Shown here: positions 8,728 to 20,500 of the stretch, one piece after another
Position numbering within the stretch: position 1 is the first letter of the stretch
How the letters are laid out: each line of letters starts with the position of its first letter
NCBI GenBank assembly: GCA_030248135.1
Contig: JASANC010001084.1
Location: 1 to 64,000, forward strand
Direction: 5' to 3'
DNA length: 64,000 nucleotides
From: Theristus sp. LFF4_11
Lineage: Eukaryota; Nematoda; Chromadorea; Monhysterida; Xyalidae
The notes under the pieces: model-generated
Seen by the model: the letters and a program-made list of their open reading frames with translations, nothing else
What the model was told of the DNA's origin: nothing
Databases searched by the model: none
Translations under genes and position numbers: made by a program

Positions 8728-10728
8728 CTCAAACAGTCGGAATACGCTTCAAGCGCATATTTCGACACGCAGTACGGCGCAGCGGTGTTGAAGCCAATAC
8801 GGCCAGCGCAGCTGCGGGTTGCAGCCAGTTTTGTGGTTGACCAGAATTTTTCAAAAGGCCCGTTTATACCTGACGTATGCGCGTACGGCACGGCACGGCA
8901 CGTCACGTCACGTCACTTTAGGTCTCGTGTTGTTGCATACTGCCGTTCCTACCTGACGTACGTCGACGTATGTCGACATACGTCTGCATACGTCAGGTAT
9001 AAACGGACCTTAACAATTTCGCATTGCGGATTGCTTGCTTTAGCTATAATTGCTGCTTTTCAAGATTACGTCAAAAATTGGGTCGGTAAAGCGAAATGAA
9101 AGAAGGCTGTTTACAGTTTGGAATTTTCGTGAACTTTGATATGTGACTTTTCGTGAAATTGACAAAAAATTTGCCACACTCGTAATGCATAGGGTTTTCG
9201 AATCCACAAAACTGGCCCCTGGATGTGTTCACGATCCGGCTGCCGGCTCTGCGTTTCAGCAGATGCTTGAACGCGTGCGTGACACGGATGACGCCAAGGA
9301 GGTTGACATCAATTGCATCCTGCTTTGTAACGCTTTTTCATTTCCAAAGAAGTATCAGGGCAAAGGGCTGCATGCTTGTATAGCTTCAATGTATCTATAA
9401 TTGAGCACAATCGGAAAGCCAACAACATTGCGATCATAGATACCGTAAAGTCTTGCATATAAAGTCTCCTTATATAAATTTGAAAATCAAAAATTTCTGA
9501 AAAAAGTGGAATTTCGTGTGACAACCTTATAAGTGGGAGCAGGTCTTATAAACCCAACATTAGGAATTCCGGGCCTTATAAACGGGTAGGATTTTGACCA
9601 AGTCAAAATTTTGAATTTTTTGGTTTCCCGCCGTGTGACACTCCGTCCACTTTTGAGTGGGGGGTCTTATAAGTGGGAGGAACCTTATATGCAAGACTTT
9701 AGCTGGAGATTTATTGAAATTGAAAACTTATCATAATGTGGCATTATACGGCCGCACACCTGGTAATGCTGCACCGTCAGCCAGTCGTCTGGGCCGTGCA
9801 CGCCAAACACACCCGCGTTGTTGACAAGCGCCCAAAGATCTGCACGACAGACAACAACGAAAATTCGAAGAAAACTGGCAAGCAGAATTGCAATTGAATT
9901 GAATTGTATGCATTGTCGAGGTGTGGTGACGGGGGGTGGTGGTGTCTTCTGCAGTTGAAAACCGTTTTCTTGAGTTCATGACACCTGTTGCAAAAAACAC
10001 AGGGAACGATATGCGCTTCGATCGCTTTCCGATCGCTTTATGACACGATTGCTTTCCGAAGTCTGTGGTTTTCCTGTGGTGTTTTCTTTGCAGCGTACCG
10101 TTTGTTTTCGACTGCACAAACTCGACGCCGGCTTCAACCGATCGATCATCGGTGACGTCCATGTTGAACGTGTGCAACACACCCGGAAACCATGCGCCCA
10201 CTTTTCTCAGTTTTTCTTCGCCCTGAATGAAACTCGATAATTACAATGTAGCGTACATATTTTATTAATTTGTAACATATTTTTTAATACCACAACCAAC
10301 AACGTTAAATCAGAGTTACAGGACATGCCGTTTTAGCCGATGTGTTCGAATCCCAATCGAAGTCACATACATTTTTCAGACTTGATGACCTCATGTGCTA
10401 ACCGTTGGGTTTTGACCTCCAGTTTCAGTCTCCGTACCAAAACGGTGTTCATACAGTTTTATCGGAGTTTTCCTGTTGTTTGCGGTTGAATAAAATGAAT
10501 GGAATGAATGAATGATGTCACCTGTCGAGTGTAGCAAGCGGCGAACACCGTCTGTCCCTCGGCGAGTTGCTGAGCAACGAATTGTGCACCGAAGCCGCTG
10601 TCGCAGCCGGTCACCAGAATTCGTTTGTTCGTTCGATCCTGGATCGCCGTCCAACGACGAATCAACTCGGCGAGCGCGAACGAAATGCACACCAACACGA
10701 CGAATGTTGCCAGCGTCGACTCGAGCAT
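8728..10728 (-). CDS. Short-chain dehydrogenase/reductase, C-terminal part missing
   Basis: Five exons on the minus strand join in phase: 10728-10522, 10222-10099, 9839-9760, 9319-9219 and 8811-8728, giving about 198 residues. An N-terminal hydrophobic segment (residues 8-20) suggests membrane anchoring. The nucleotide-binding TGCDSGFG motif is at residues 40-47, NNAG at 117-120, and YCVSK (catalytic Tyr184, Lys188) with Ser171 formed at the exon 4/5 junction. The spacing resembles the 17beta-hydroxysteroid/retinol dehydrogenase (SDR9C-like) group, which oxidises or reduces sterol or retinoid alcohols with NAD(P). Exon 5 ends at a good donor (GAG|GTATGA), but the last ~110 residues expected for the family are absent because the LTR element starts 125 bp further on. 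Intron 4 begins GG, not GT, at 9218, so the gene may be dead unless this is a sequence error. Confidence 0.82.
8855..9012. mobile_element. Foldback MITE in dehydrogenase intron 4
   Basis: It is bounded by inverted termini AAGGCCCGTTTATACCTGAC and its near-complement ending CGGACCTT, about 26 bp each. The interior has GGCAC, ACGTC and GTCGACGTATGTCGACATAC palindromes. It has no coding capacity. Confidence 0.6.
9441..9701 (+). mobile_element. MITE family B, copy 1 (dehydrogenase intron 3)
   Basis: About 260 bp starting TACCGTAAAGTCTTGCATAT and ending in the inverted sequence CTTATATGCAAGACTTTA (last bases degraded). The interior repeats CTTATAAGTGGGAG and CTTATAAACGGG. Other copies are at 24451-24719 and 36244-36508. 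Confidence 0.7.
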
Positions 10729-10790
10729 GGTGCAGGTTGTGCTTTTAAACGTCGTCCTTAGTCTGAAAACAATGTCACTCCCGGTTCATG

Positions 10791-11010
10791 TATGACCTAT
10801 TTTTTCAAACGTGTCCCGCTGAAATGACGTCATGTGCCGCCAAACATGCGCTTGCCGTTCACAGCAAACCGTTTAGCCAGTTTCTTCCCGTAAAACAAAT
10901 GGTGAATGTCGAATCAGTCACACCAAATTGACATTTTAGTGCCTGTACTTTGACAAACGGGCGTTTTTAAAGCAAATGACGTCATTTTAGTCCGGACACG
11001 TTTGAATAAA
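10791..11010 (-). mobile_element. MITE family A, copy 1
   Basis: About 220 bp with imperfect inverted ends TTCAAACGTGTCC...AAATGACGTCAT. It is the reverse complement of the copies at 13268-13496 and 40118-40346. Non-coding. Confidence 0.7.
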
Positions 11011-11019
11011 TCCACAAAA

Positions 11020-11125
11020 ATATCTTTTATTTTGGTCCCGCGTCTGAATGCGCGCATAGATGGGTAAGCAGTCTCATGCACGACGCGGGAATTCAAAATT
11101 GGCACAGGGCTCCGAAACATCCCCT
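11020..11125 (-). repeat. Dispersed repeat H
   Basis: It contains GCGCGCATAGATGGGTAAGC and CATGCACGACGCGGGAATTC and matches 33055-33165 in the opposite orientation. A fragment also occurs near 53905-53950. It adjoins MITE A, and no coding potential is visible. Confidence 0.45.
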
Positions 11126-11235
11126 ACATAAGGCCGGGTCACTTAGGCTATTCTGAATTACCACATACAGATTGAGACTAGTTTCCTTGCACGTCCACAA
11201 CCGCATTGAGGTCGCAGGTCTTAAAGACACGATAA

Positions 11236-12339
11236 TACAGGGTGGGCCAAAAAAAGGTTCCATTTTCAAACTGCTGCCACTGGCTGGTGTTTTATTATTA
11301 TGAGCTGAAATTTTCAGCATTGATAAAACATGTGATGCCATTTTACTGACAAAATTTTTTTTTCGATATATAATTCCTAGCGCTCACTGTGGCAAATTTT
11401 CTAAAAAAACTCGAAAAATCAACAAATTGACTGAAATGAGTGCAAGAAAAAATTAGTATCAAGACGCGTAATTAAATTTTGAAACTGTTCCGAAGATGAC
11501 AATTGGGTCTTTTTGGATACCCGGGGTATTGATAGTTCAAATCATGCGATCAGAGTGGAAAGGTCTCACACTTGAATTGCATTTGAGCAGCTCGAGCGAA
11601 ATTCTGATGTTTCACAACGGACTCGAGTCAGCAGCCATGCGACTGCGACAGAAAGAATTGTTCAGTTGCCTTATTGTTTTGTGTGTTGCTCTGTCTGTTA
11701 ATTTGTTCCTTTTGAAAAGTTTTTCTGCGGTTTGAATAAAAACAGCGTTTCAGTTTCAGTTTTCTGCAGTTTCGTCATGATTAAGTGGACAGCAGAACAA
11801 CGAGTATGGTGTGCTATCTGGTGGGAGCAATCTGAAAGTTTTTCTGCAGTGACTCGCAGTTTCGCGTAAAATTCAATTTGGGTCGCCACGAGGATTCGCC
11901 AACCAGGAAGTCCGTTCTTTTGTGGCACACGAATCTGTTTGAGCATGGCAACGTGTTTTACCGAAAGGATGGATCCGGTCGACCATCGATTGCTGCTGCA
12001 TTCAAAGACACTGTGGTCACAATGTTCACGCGCAGTCCAACAAAATCGACGAGGCGAGCCAGTTTGGAATCTGGCCTGTCCCCCTTGATGTTGATTTGGA
12101 TGTCTATGAGCAATGATTCGTTGTGAAATTCTTGGTTAAAAATCCGTTTTTTTGAAAATTTGGGAATTTTTAAACATTGTGCTGTAAAACTGAATCTACT
12201 TGACCAAACCGGATAAAAATTTTGTCAGAAAAATGGCATCCCATGTTTTATCAATGCTGAAAATTTCAGCTCATAATATTGAAACACCAACCAGTGACAG
12301 CAGTTTGAAAATGGAACCTTTTTTTTGGCCGACCCTGTA
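11236..12339 (+). mobile_element. Decayed mariner-like transposon
   Basis: It is bounded by ~110-bp inverted repeats beginning TACAGGGTGGGCCAAAAAAA at the left and ending GGCCGACCCTGTA at the right, typical of mariner-type termini. From about 11777 a fragment reads MIKWTAEQRVWCAIWWEQ..., like the helix-turn-helix start of some mariner transposases, and then breaks with stops and frame changes. No intact DDE/D region was found. Confidence 0.6.
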
Positions 12340-13120
12340 CATACGTGCATTCACAAAACACACACGGCGCACTACTGTGTGTACAGCAGTTATACTACTG
12401 CGTGCTTGTTTTTTGTGACCATTTGTGGACTACAGTGCGACCACGGGGACCCGGAGCATGGTATCACGGTAGGTCTCGACACGCGATTCACTGTGTTACT
12501 CAACGTTGGCGTGCGTTTTGTTTAAAAATATATTTTTCCACATAGGAAAATTGGAAAAAAATTCGTAGAAAGCCACTTGACGAGTGATTTTCATCACTGT
12601 TTTCTTGTTTCGTTTTTTTTGTCACCGGAGCTATTGAAACTACACCCGCGTATATTTTCGTTCTTTTCGACATTATAAGTTTTATCAGCATTCTTTTTTT
12701 CCTCATTTAGTTCTTTTTTCAATGAAACATGTTTGCTTTTTTTCTTGTACGTTCTTTATTCTCTTTTCGCAAAATTATGTTCGCATTTATATGTACCTAT
12801 CACATGTACGTATTCTTCGAATATGCATCAGATGAAAACATCTTTCACTATCTTTCTGTTGTCATTCAATGCCATTTGCGATTTGTTTGACAACATACCT
12901 AATTAACGGCGACACACACAACGTGTATGTATAACTGTATAACAAGGTAATTTATGTTTCGCATTGAAATAGAAAATATGTGATTGATTCCCGTGAAATG
13001 TGATTGATCACGTGAAATATGTGATTAACGTAAAATCTCATATTAGGCGTAAACAAAATTCAGTTTGTTCAGTATACAACTTTCTCCGCACAGAATTTTA
13101 TATTTGGACAAAAATTTTTA
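12340..13120. other. AT-rich intergenic stretch, no gene seen
   Basis: Short ORFs only, with no splice-consistent coding signal and no repeat recognised. Confidence 0.4.
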
Positions 13121-13640
13121 CAGTGTGGCCGAATAAATAAGGCAGTCCTTGTATTCTCAATCAAGGCGGGATTAGTCGCAGACTAGGAGTTGTCTTTTTC
13201 AAGAATACCAAGAGTAATTCTCAGTCGTGTGTGCAAGGGAGAAAGAATGACAGAATAGTATTGTGGATTTATTCAAACGTGTCCGAACTAAAATGACGTC
13301 ATTTGCTTTAAAAACGCCCGTTTGTCTAAGTACAGGCACTAAAATTTCAGTTTGGTGTGACTGATTCGACCTTCATCGTTTGTTTTACGGGAAGAAATCA
13401 GCTAAACGGAAAGTCTGGTTTGCTGTGAACGACAAGCGCATGTTTTGCGGCACATGACGTCATTTCAATGGGACACGTTTAAAAAAATAAGTCATACGAA
13501 AAAAATTAATTTGTTCAAAAAAACACGTCAAATTTGACACCCAATTGGGTTTCTACATAATGGCTTTTTTCTTTCATTCCAATTTCGCGCACTCCTTGCT
13601 CCCCGAACAAAACTTCCATGTTTACTCGGTCACCCCGTTG
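13121..13640 (+). repeat. Dispersed repeat D, copy 1, interrupted by MITE A
   Basis: It starts near TGGCCGAATAAATAAGGCAG and includes GACTAGGAGTTGTCTTTTTC and GTGTGCAAGGGAGAAAGAAT. After a MITE A insertion (13268-13496) it resumes with CGTCAAATTTGACACCCAAT and ends at TCGCGCACTCCTTGC. Related copies are at 19344-19612, 30108-30394 and starting at 63973. Confidence 0.6.
13268..13496 (+). mobile_element. MITE family A, copy 2, nested in repeat D
   Basis: Same ends as the copy at 10791-11010 (TTCAAACGTGTCC...GGACACGTTTAAAAA). It splits repeat D, so it inserted after that repeat. Confidence 0.65.
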
Positions 13641-14521
13641 AACATTCGCGCTTTACTTCAAGGAAATAAACACAACATGTTGACATTGGTGCTACACATT
13701 GACTGACACATATACAAGTACATATGGACATTGCTGATTGACGTAAGCTTCGCCTTTGATTATTATGGCTGAACGTAATGAGCACCACACTCAAATGTGC
13801 GCTATGTTTTTACGGTGAAGAAGAAGAAGAGCAGGAACAGTCATATACGGAAAACCATACATTCATGATTCTTGTGTGCTTGTCACGTGCAACATCACAT
13901 TATTGTGCGCATATAGTGCAGAGAACACAAAATCGATTCCTCAACGCAGCATAAGCATACAGACAGACACATGAAAGCAAGCCAAATACACTGACGGAGT
14001 GTGGGCACATATGCGCGTGCATGTACCGCGCTTGCGCATACACTGCTGTGAACACAAGTGAAGCCAACATAAAAACACGACAGCACTTTCCTGTTTGGAT
14101 CTGCAGAACGCTACCGAAATGTGGCCGGTGCGAACTTTTCGTGTCGCGCTTTTTCAAAGTGGGATATTCATTTTTTATAGTCTGCAAGTTTCGCTTCAAA
14201 GAATTCCTTCCGTCAGTTCATGAAAAGCACCTTTTTGGATATGACGTTAGCACAACGACACATTTCAGCCGTAAAACAATTATCTCACAAAAAAAGGAAC
14301 CCTGGACTTTTTAGTAGTGACGCAGTTCAGATCAAAAAAAATCTTTTCAGCCAAAGCTCGTTCGCTTTTGTCAACAAAAGCATTACATTTTGCACGATAA
14401 ATCTTGTGAGATGAAAACTGTAAAATTTTGTTTTCAATTATGATTCGAAGATTCACAATCATAACAAGATAATAAGAAAATTGTATAAATCGACAAACAA
14501 AAAAAACGGATAAATTTCGAA
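13641..14521. other. Upstream of egl-10-like gene, no gene seen
   Basis: No coding exon, tRNA or recognisable repeat found. It should contain the promoter and 5' UTR of the gene starting at 14522, but no specific element can be pointed to. Confidence 0.35.
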
Positions 14522-17500
14522 ATGGCTTTACCGAAATTACGACTGAACCCCGGTGGTTCCGCGGAGGATCGACTGCTGCATCCCAGCCACATGATCTACT
14601 CAAAGGTAAATGGTCCTGATTTGAAGAGCGCACAATAAACTATAAAGATAAACAAACACACTGGCACAGAATGCCATTGTTGTGTCTTCTCCACACACAG
14701 AGAGAACGCAGTCTTCAAACTAGATGGGAGGAGAGCTCTCTCTTTAGATGAGAATTTTTAAAATCAGGAATAACCCTGACACCAACAATGTTTTTTTTGT
14801 CGACAAACATTTGTTGTTCTGTTTCAGATGGAAGAAATCGTGTATCGAATGCTGGATGATTCCGATGGAATTCCGATAAAAACGGTCAAGAGTTTTCTGT
14901 CGAAGATTCCTTCGGTGTTCACCGGCACTGATTGCGTCAATTGGATCACGGACAATGTGCCCGTCGAGGACGTGGGTACGTGTCGTCCAGCGAAAACACA
15001 GAACTTAACAAAACAGACAACACGCGCTTTTCAGTGGTTAGTCGAAGCCAACAACCACCGTAGCAGTTTGTGTGGTGATGGGAGAAAGTGTGGCGCGCCT
15101 TGCCGCGTTCGTTGCGGTGCACACTGTCCTAAAGGCGCATTCATGAAGCAGTATTTAGTGACGCATAGCTGTGTTAAAACATCGCAGTGTGGTCACTAAA
15201 TACTGCTTATTCATGAATACCCCTTAAATCCGCTGTCAGGCGTGCGCAAGTGCTCCACACCTCGAAACGTGTGCGCGTGTTGACTTCGTTAGTTGACCCC
15301 TGTGATTATCGCTGCTGTAGTTTTTCTGCAACCATTCCACGATATGACGCTATATGTGAAAAAATGAATAATAAGAAATTTTTGCTTTCACAATATTTTC
15401 ACAGCCGAATCGCTGCACTTGGCGCATCTGCTGTCGTGTCACGGTTATCTGTTTCCGATCGACGACCACGTGTTGACCGTGAAAAACGACGGCACATTCT
15501 ATCGCTTCCAAACGCCGTACTTTTGGCCGTCGAATTGCTGGGAGCCGGAGAACACCGATTACGGTGGGTGATTTTGGTGACTTGTTTTGTGAAACTTCGA
15601 ACACTCCCGATTCTCTGTCATGATTTTGTGAAGCGCAGACGTGTGTGCTGCCAGCTAAACCAAAACTCGCCAACTCGCACGCCATATGCAACCTTAGACA
15701 ACAGTGTTGCATGTTGTGTCAAAGTGCACACACACACGCTCTTCAAACAATGAACGGGCGTCACCGTTTGTAATCAACGCTTCGTAAAAAAACGTGCTCC
15801 GACTTTGTGTTTAGCCGTCTACTTGTGCAAGAGAACGATGCAGACGAAGGCGCATCTCGAGCTGGAAGACTTTGAAGCCGAGAATCTCGCGCGCCTCCAA
15901 AAGATGTTCAGTCGCAAATGGGAGTTCGTCTTCATGCAGGCGGAGGCGCAGTACAAGTGCGTTCTTTCTCTCTTCACTCGCAATCGTCGCGTGCAAAAAA
16001 CACAAAAAATAGAGATCTAACGAATCATTTTTTAGAGTGGACAAAAAACGCGATCGACAGGAACGACAGATACTCGACAGCCAGGAGAAGGCGTTCTGGG
16101 ATGTGCATCGGCCGGTGGTGAGGCGACATTTCCGGTCACTCCTGGAACTTTCTCGGGCCACACACTTTTCGCAACTACCCCAAAATACAGATCCGGACAC
16201 ACATTTAAACACACTCTAGCCGGAATAAACAAACTGAATTCGGTCCAAACACAAATCCAAGCACATGAATCGACTGTTCCAACACACTGTTCCGCACAAG
16301 CATCCGGACGCAAATTTTGGATACGCAATCTATCTGTGAACGCAACACCGTCCACTATAATATCGCGAACCGCGGTCTAGATCGGTCAGACTAACAATCG
16401 TGATGATACTTGTACTCGGTGTTTTTTCCTGAATGCAAAAAACACTTCAGCTGCGACTCATTGTGCATTTTGAAAAAGCGGCAACTATTCATGAACGCAC
16501 GAGGCGTCGCACGACCGGTTAAATGGTCGCTAATTTTAGTGTTGAAGTTTTTTATGCAATATAATTGTCCAATCTGCAGCCGGGCTGCGTCAACACGACC
16601 GAGGTCGACTTTCGCAAGTTGTCGCGGTCGAATCGCTCCTCCACGAAACCGCTGTGCGGGCCGGTGATGGCGAACGTACTCGCGTTGAGACCGTCGCCGC
16701 CGCCGCCGCAGTCCATCCAACGGGTATGTATGGGTCGAGTAGGAGTTCGCGTGGTTTTGTATTTTTTCTTGATTCAAAAAAAAATCACACGTGCTTGAGA
16801 AAAATAACGATCACAAAGGAACACTTGTATTTCAGTGAGAGTGTGTCGCATTGCGATTTCGATATTCACTTGCACGTAGATTCTTAGTGTTACACTGATT
16901 CGGTTTCTCGAACTCTGGTCAACCAACCAGCCTAGTTGGTGGACTATTTCGTTCTCGCGTGTTTTGGTCGCAGCCGTACGGATCACGCGTCACTTGCTCT
17001 TGATTTTTTTCGGTCTTTCATTCTTATTTTCAGTGGTGTTCTGAAAATCTTCGGTGACACATCAGTGACAAAGTCAAGCCAACTATGGTTGTGTGTGATT
17101 AGCGGCAAGGCATATGTTTTTTGAGGTTTTTTGAGCAAACTTTACTTTCTACTCAACTTTTCCATGCAGCCGACTTCTCCCGCTCCGAGCAGCAGCCACC
17201 AACAGCCGGCGTCATCGGACGTGGACGCCATCACCTCCGTACAAGTACGTGCAGATGCGGTCGAACAGGTTTTTTTGTTGTTGGATCATCACAAATGTTG
17301 CACAGTCACAAACGAAACACACGCACGCACGTACCAGCAAATACGGCAGCACGCTGTGTCTGCGCCCAGTGCTGATGGTTGATGTTTACGTACAGACAGA
17401 CCACTGAACATTTGCTATCTGCTTTTTTTCTCTTTTCAACACATTCTGTTGATGAGCGCCCTCTCCCTCTCGCTGCACAGCTCAACATGGTTGTTCAGTG

Positions 17501-20500
17501 GCCCTAATGTTGGTGCGTCGACGGACGTCAATATAAAAAGGCAAACAGCGCCTGTGTTCGTCAGTGTTCGTTTGGGAAACAATTTGATTTTTTTGAAAAA
17601 AAAAATTTTTCTTCTTGCAGATGCCATCGACTTCGTCAGCATGCGGGAGTCACCACGTGCACATTTACGATACACAGCCAACGATCGATGTTATGGTGCT
17701 ACAGCACACGGTAAGCAATGGACGATATGATTGTTGATTGTCGTGTCGAGACCAGTTACGGTAGATGATATCGTACTCCGCGTGTTTTTTCAGGGTTTAA
17801 GTGAGGCCAATAAAATGTTGTCACTGTTGATCTTCCCTCTAAAATGAATGCTTCAACATAGCCGTTCGAAAGAAAATTTCAGATCAAATCGCTCGAGGCG
17901 CGACTTGCGAAGAACTGGATGAAATCGTCGAAGTGTTTCGAAAGGTACAGTGCGTCGATTTGAAAACCGTGCACTAGTTAAAACCGTAACAGATGTTTAT
18001 TTAACGAAAAGAGTCAACCAAAGAAACTTTAGCAAACGTCACATTCTTTCGTTTCCAGCTACATTCAATATTCGCAACAACAGCACGAGTTCGATGCGCT
18101 GTTGATACCGCCGTCAGAGCCGCCGAATCCGTGGCTCTCCGATACGGTCGATTTCTGGAACCGCGATTTAATGTTCGTGATGAAAGAGCATTGCAAATAT
18201 CATGTGCACAATGGACGCTTGTCAAAAATAATGTGACATTGCTCATCTATAATTCATGGGTGTCATGGAGACTAAAGTGCAGCGTTGCAGAGCCAATAAC
18301 TCAACTGATTAGTCACAATTCTTCTGGTCAAAAATTCAAAAAAAAAATTAAATTTTTCAGCACTGGTGAAATATCGGCACGACGCATCAAACTGTGGGGC
18401 CAGTCGTTCTCCAGTCTGTTAGCAGACGAACAGGTGCAAAGAAAAGAGCAATATATAGTGCATGTTATTTTTTGTACCCAGTATGCCATGACTGACAACA
18501 CCACAATTGCAACTGCTTTTTACTGTTTTGATTGTACTTGTTTGTGTGTAACCGATGGTAACCAAAGGGATGCAATTATCTGGCAACCGGTGATGGTAGC
18601 CGCAAGAGATGGAGCGTTTAGCCGAACATGTTTGGCAAAAAAAAACGTGTTTGGAAACGGTTTTCACGTTTGTTTATTCACGTTCAGGGCGTTGCCGTGT
18701 TTCAAGAGTTCCTCGACAAGGAATACTCCGGCGAGAATCTGCGTTTTTGGCTGACGGTCAGTCGCCTGCGGACGTGCGCCGTGAAAATGGTGCCCGTCTT
18801 GGTCACGGAAATCTACAGGTACAATCGAACTCTGTAATATTGTACAGCGAGCTGATTGGTTTGTTGTGGTGCTCATGAGATCACGTGCACGCCTGGCCCC
18901 GCCTCCAAGGCAATCCCTATGCACAGAATGCATGCAAAAAGTCCCTTGCTATGCACGGTGAGGGTGTACTACTATCACAAACAAACACACACACGCACAC
19001 GCTGTTAAGCTGGTGGGTGCGTGTCTGTCTGTTTGTACGTGCCACATTTTTTATAACGGATGAGTGCGGAACAGCACTTTTTACTCATTATCTAAAAATG
19101 CGGGAGACGCATATAAAAGGAGGAATATGGCCTTGTGTAAGCACTGAAAGACTTGGCTCGACAACGCTTTTCAAGTCTCTGATGTGGTACACACGGATAC
19201 AAGCACATAAGAGTCATATTTTTGCGCCGCGTTTGTTGTTTAAAAGCTTGCTGAGAAGCGTAAAAACTTTGAAGTTATGTAGATATTTTTCAATTGTCCT
19301 CTTCAGTTTAGTCTAAAATCACATCATGTGCGAAATTCTGTACAGCATGGCCGAATAAATGAGGCAGTCCATCAAGGCGGGATTAGTCGCTGACTAGGAG
19401 TTGTCTTTTTCAAAAATGCCAACATAATTTCCAATCATGTGTGCAAGGGAGAAAGAATGAACAGAATAATACGGATAATCCATTAGTTCAAAAAAAACGC
19501 GTCAAATTTGGCATACAATTTGGTTTCTGAACTTCTTTTTCTTTCATTCAAAATTCGCGCGCTCCTTGCACCCTGAAAAAAGCTGCAATGTTTAATCAGC
19601 TATACTGTAAATTCTGTGCAGAAAAAACAGAAACATCAGAGATTGCAAAACATTGCTGCATGTAGCTTTATCGTTGTTGCTAACGTACGCACCGCTGTGC
19701 ATACAGCAGCACCAGTGCAAAAAGTGTTGTCTTCCGTTGATTTTCACCCTTTTTACCAAACTCTTGTGACAGGATAAACCGGTGAGTCATTGCCACAGAA
19801 GGAGACCTTGCGTTCCCAATGCCTCTGCGATACACTTTGTGCAAACCAGTGTCAGCGATCTAAAGTCTGATCGTTATTTTAGTGGTTTTAGAGGTCGCTA
19901 AATGCTAGAAAAAAGTAAATGTGAAAGTTTCATTTGTCTACAATGTACGAGGGTTGCCACTTGCAACCGAAATAAAGATAAAACGGCGCAAAAATATGAC
20001 TCTTATGTACTTGTATCCGTGTGTACCACATCAGAGACTTGAAAAGCGTTGTCGAGCCAAGTCTTTCACTGCTTACACAAGGCCATATTCCTCCTTTTAT
20101 ATGCGTCTCCCGCATTTTTAGATAATATTCTGACTTTTACATAAGCCCCAAAGGTCGGACCAAAATCACAATACGTTGGTCACACATTCTTCTAAACCCC
20201 GGACAACTCAGGTTTTTCATTTTTCGTTTTCAGGCCAATTTCGTCTATGCTATTTCTACGGCCGATTCGCCCAATCGTCACGATTCAGTACCTAGAATTG
20301 CTCACATAAGAAAACTGACCCAAAAGCCGTGATCGGCGCAATGAATTACCATGGAAAACACCGACTTCTTGTTTTTCATTTCTGGACCGGTTTCACTAAA
20401 TTCCACGGCCGATTCGCCCAAAATCGTCACGATTCGGTATCTAGAGTTGCTCACATGAAAAAACTAACACAAAATCCGTGATCAGTGTATTTAATTACAA

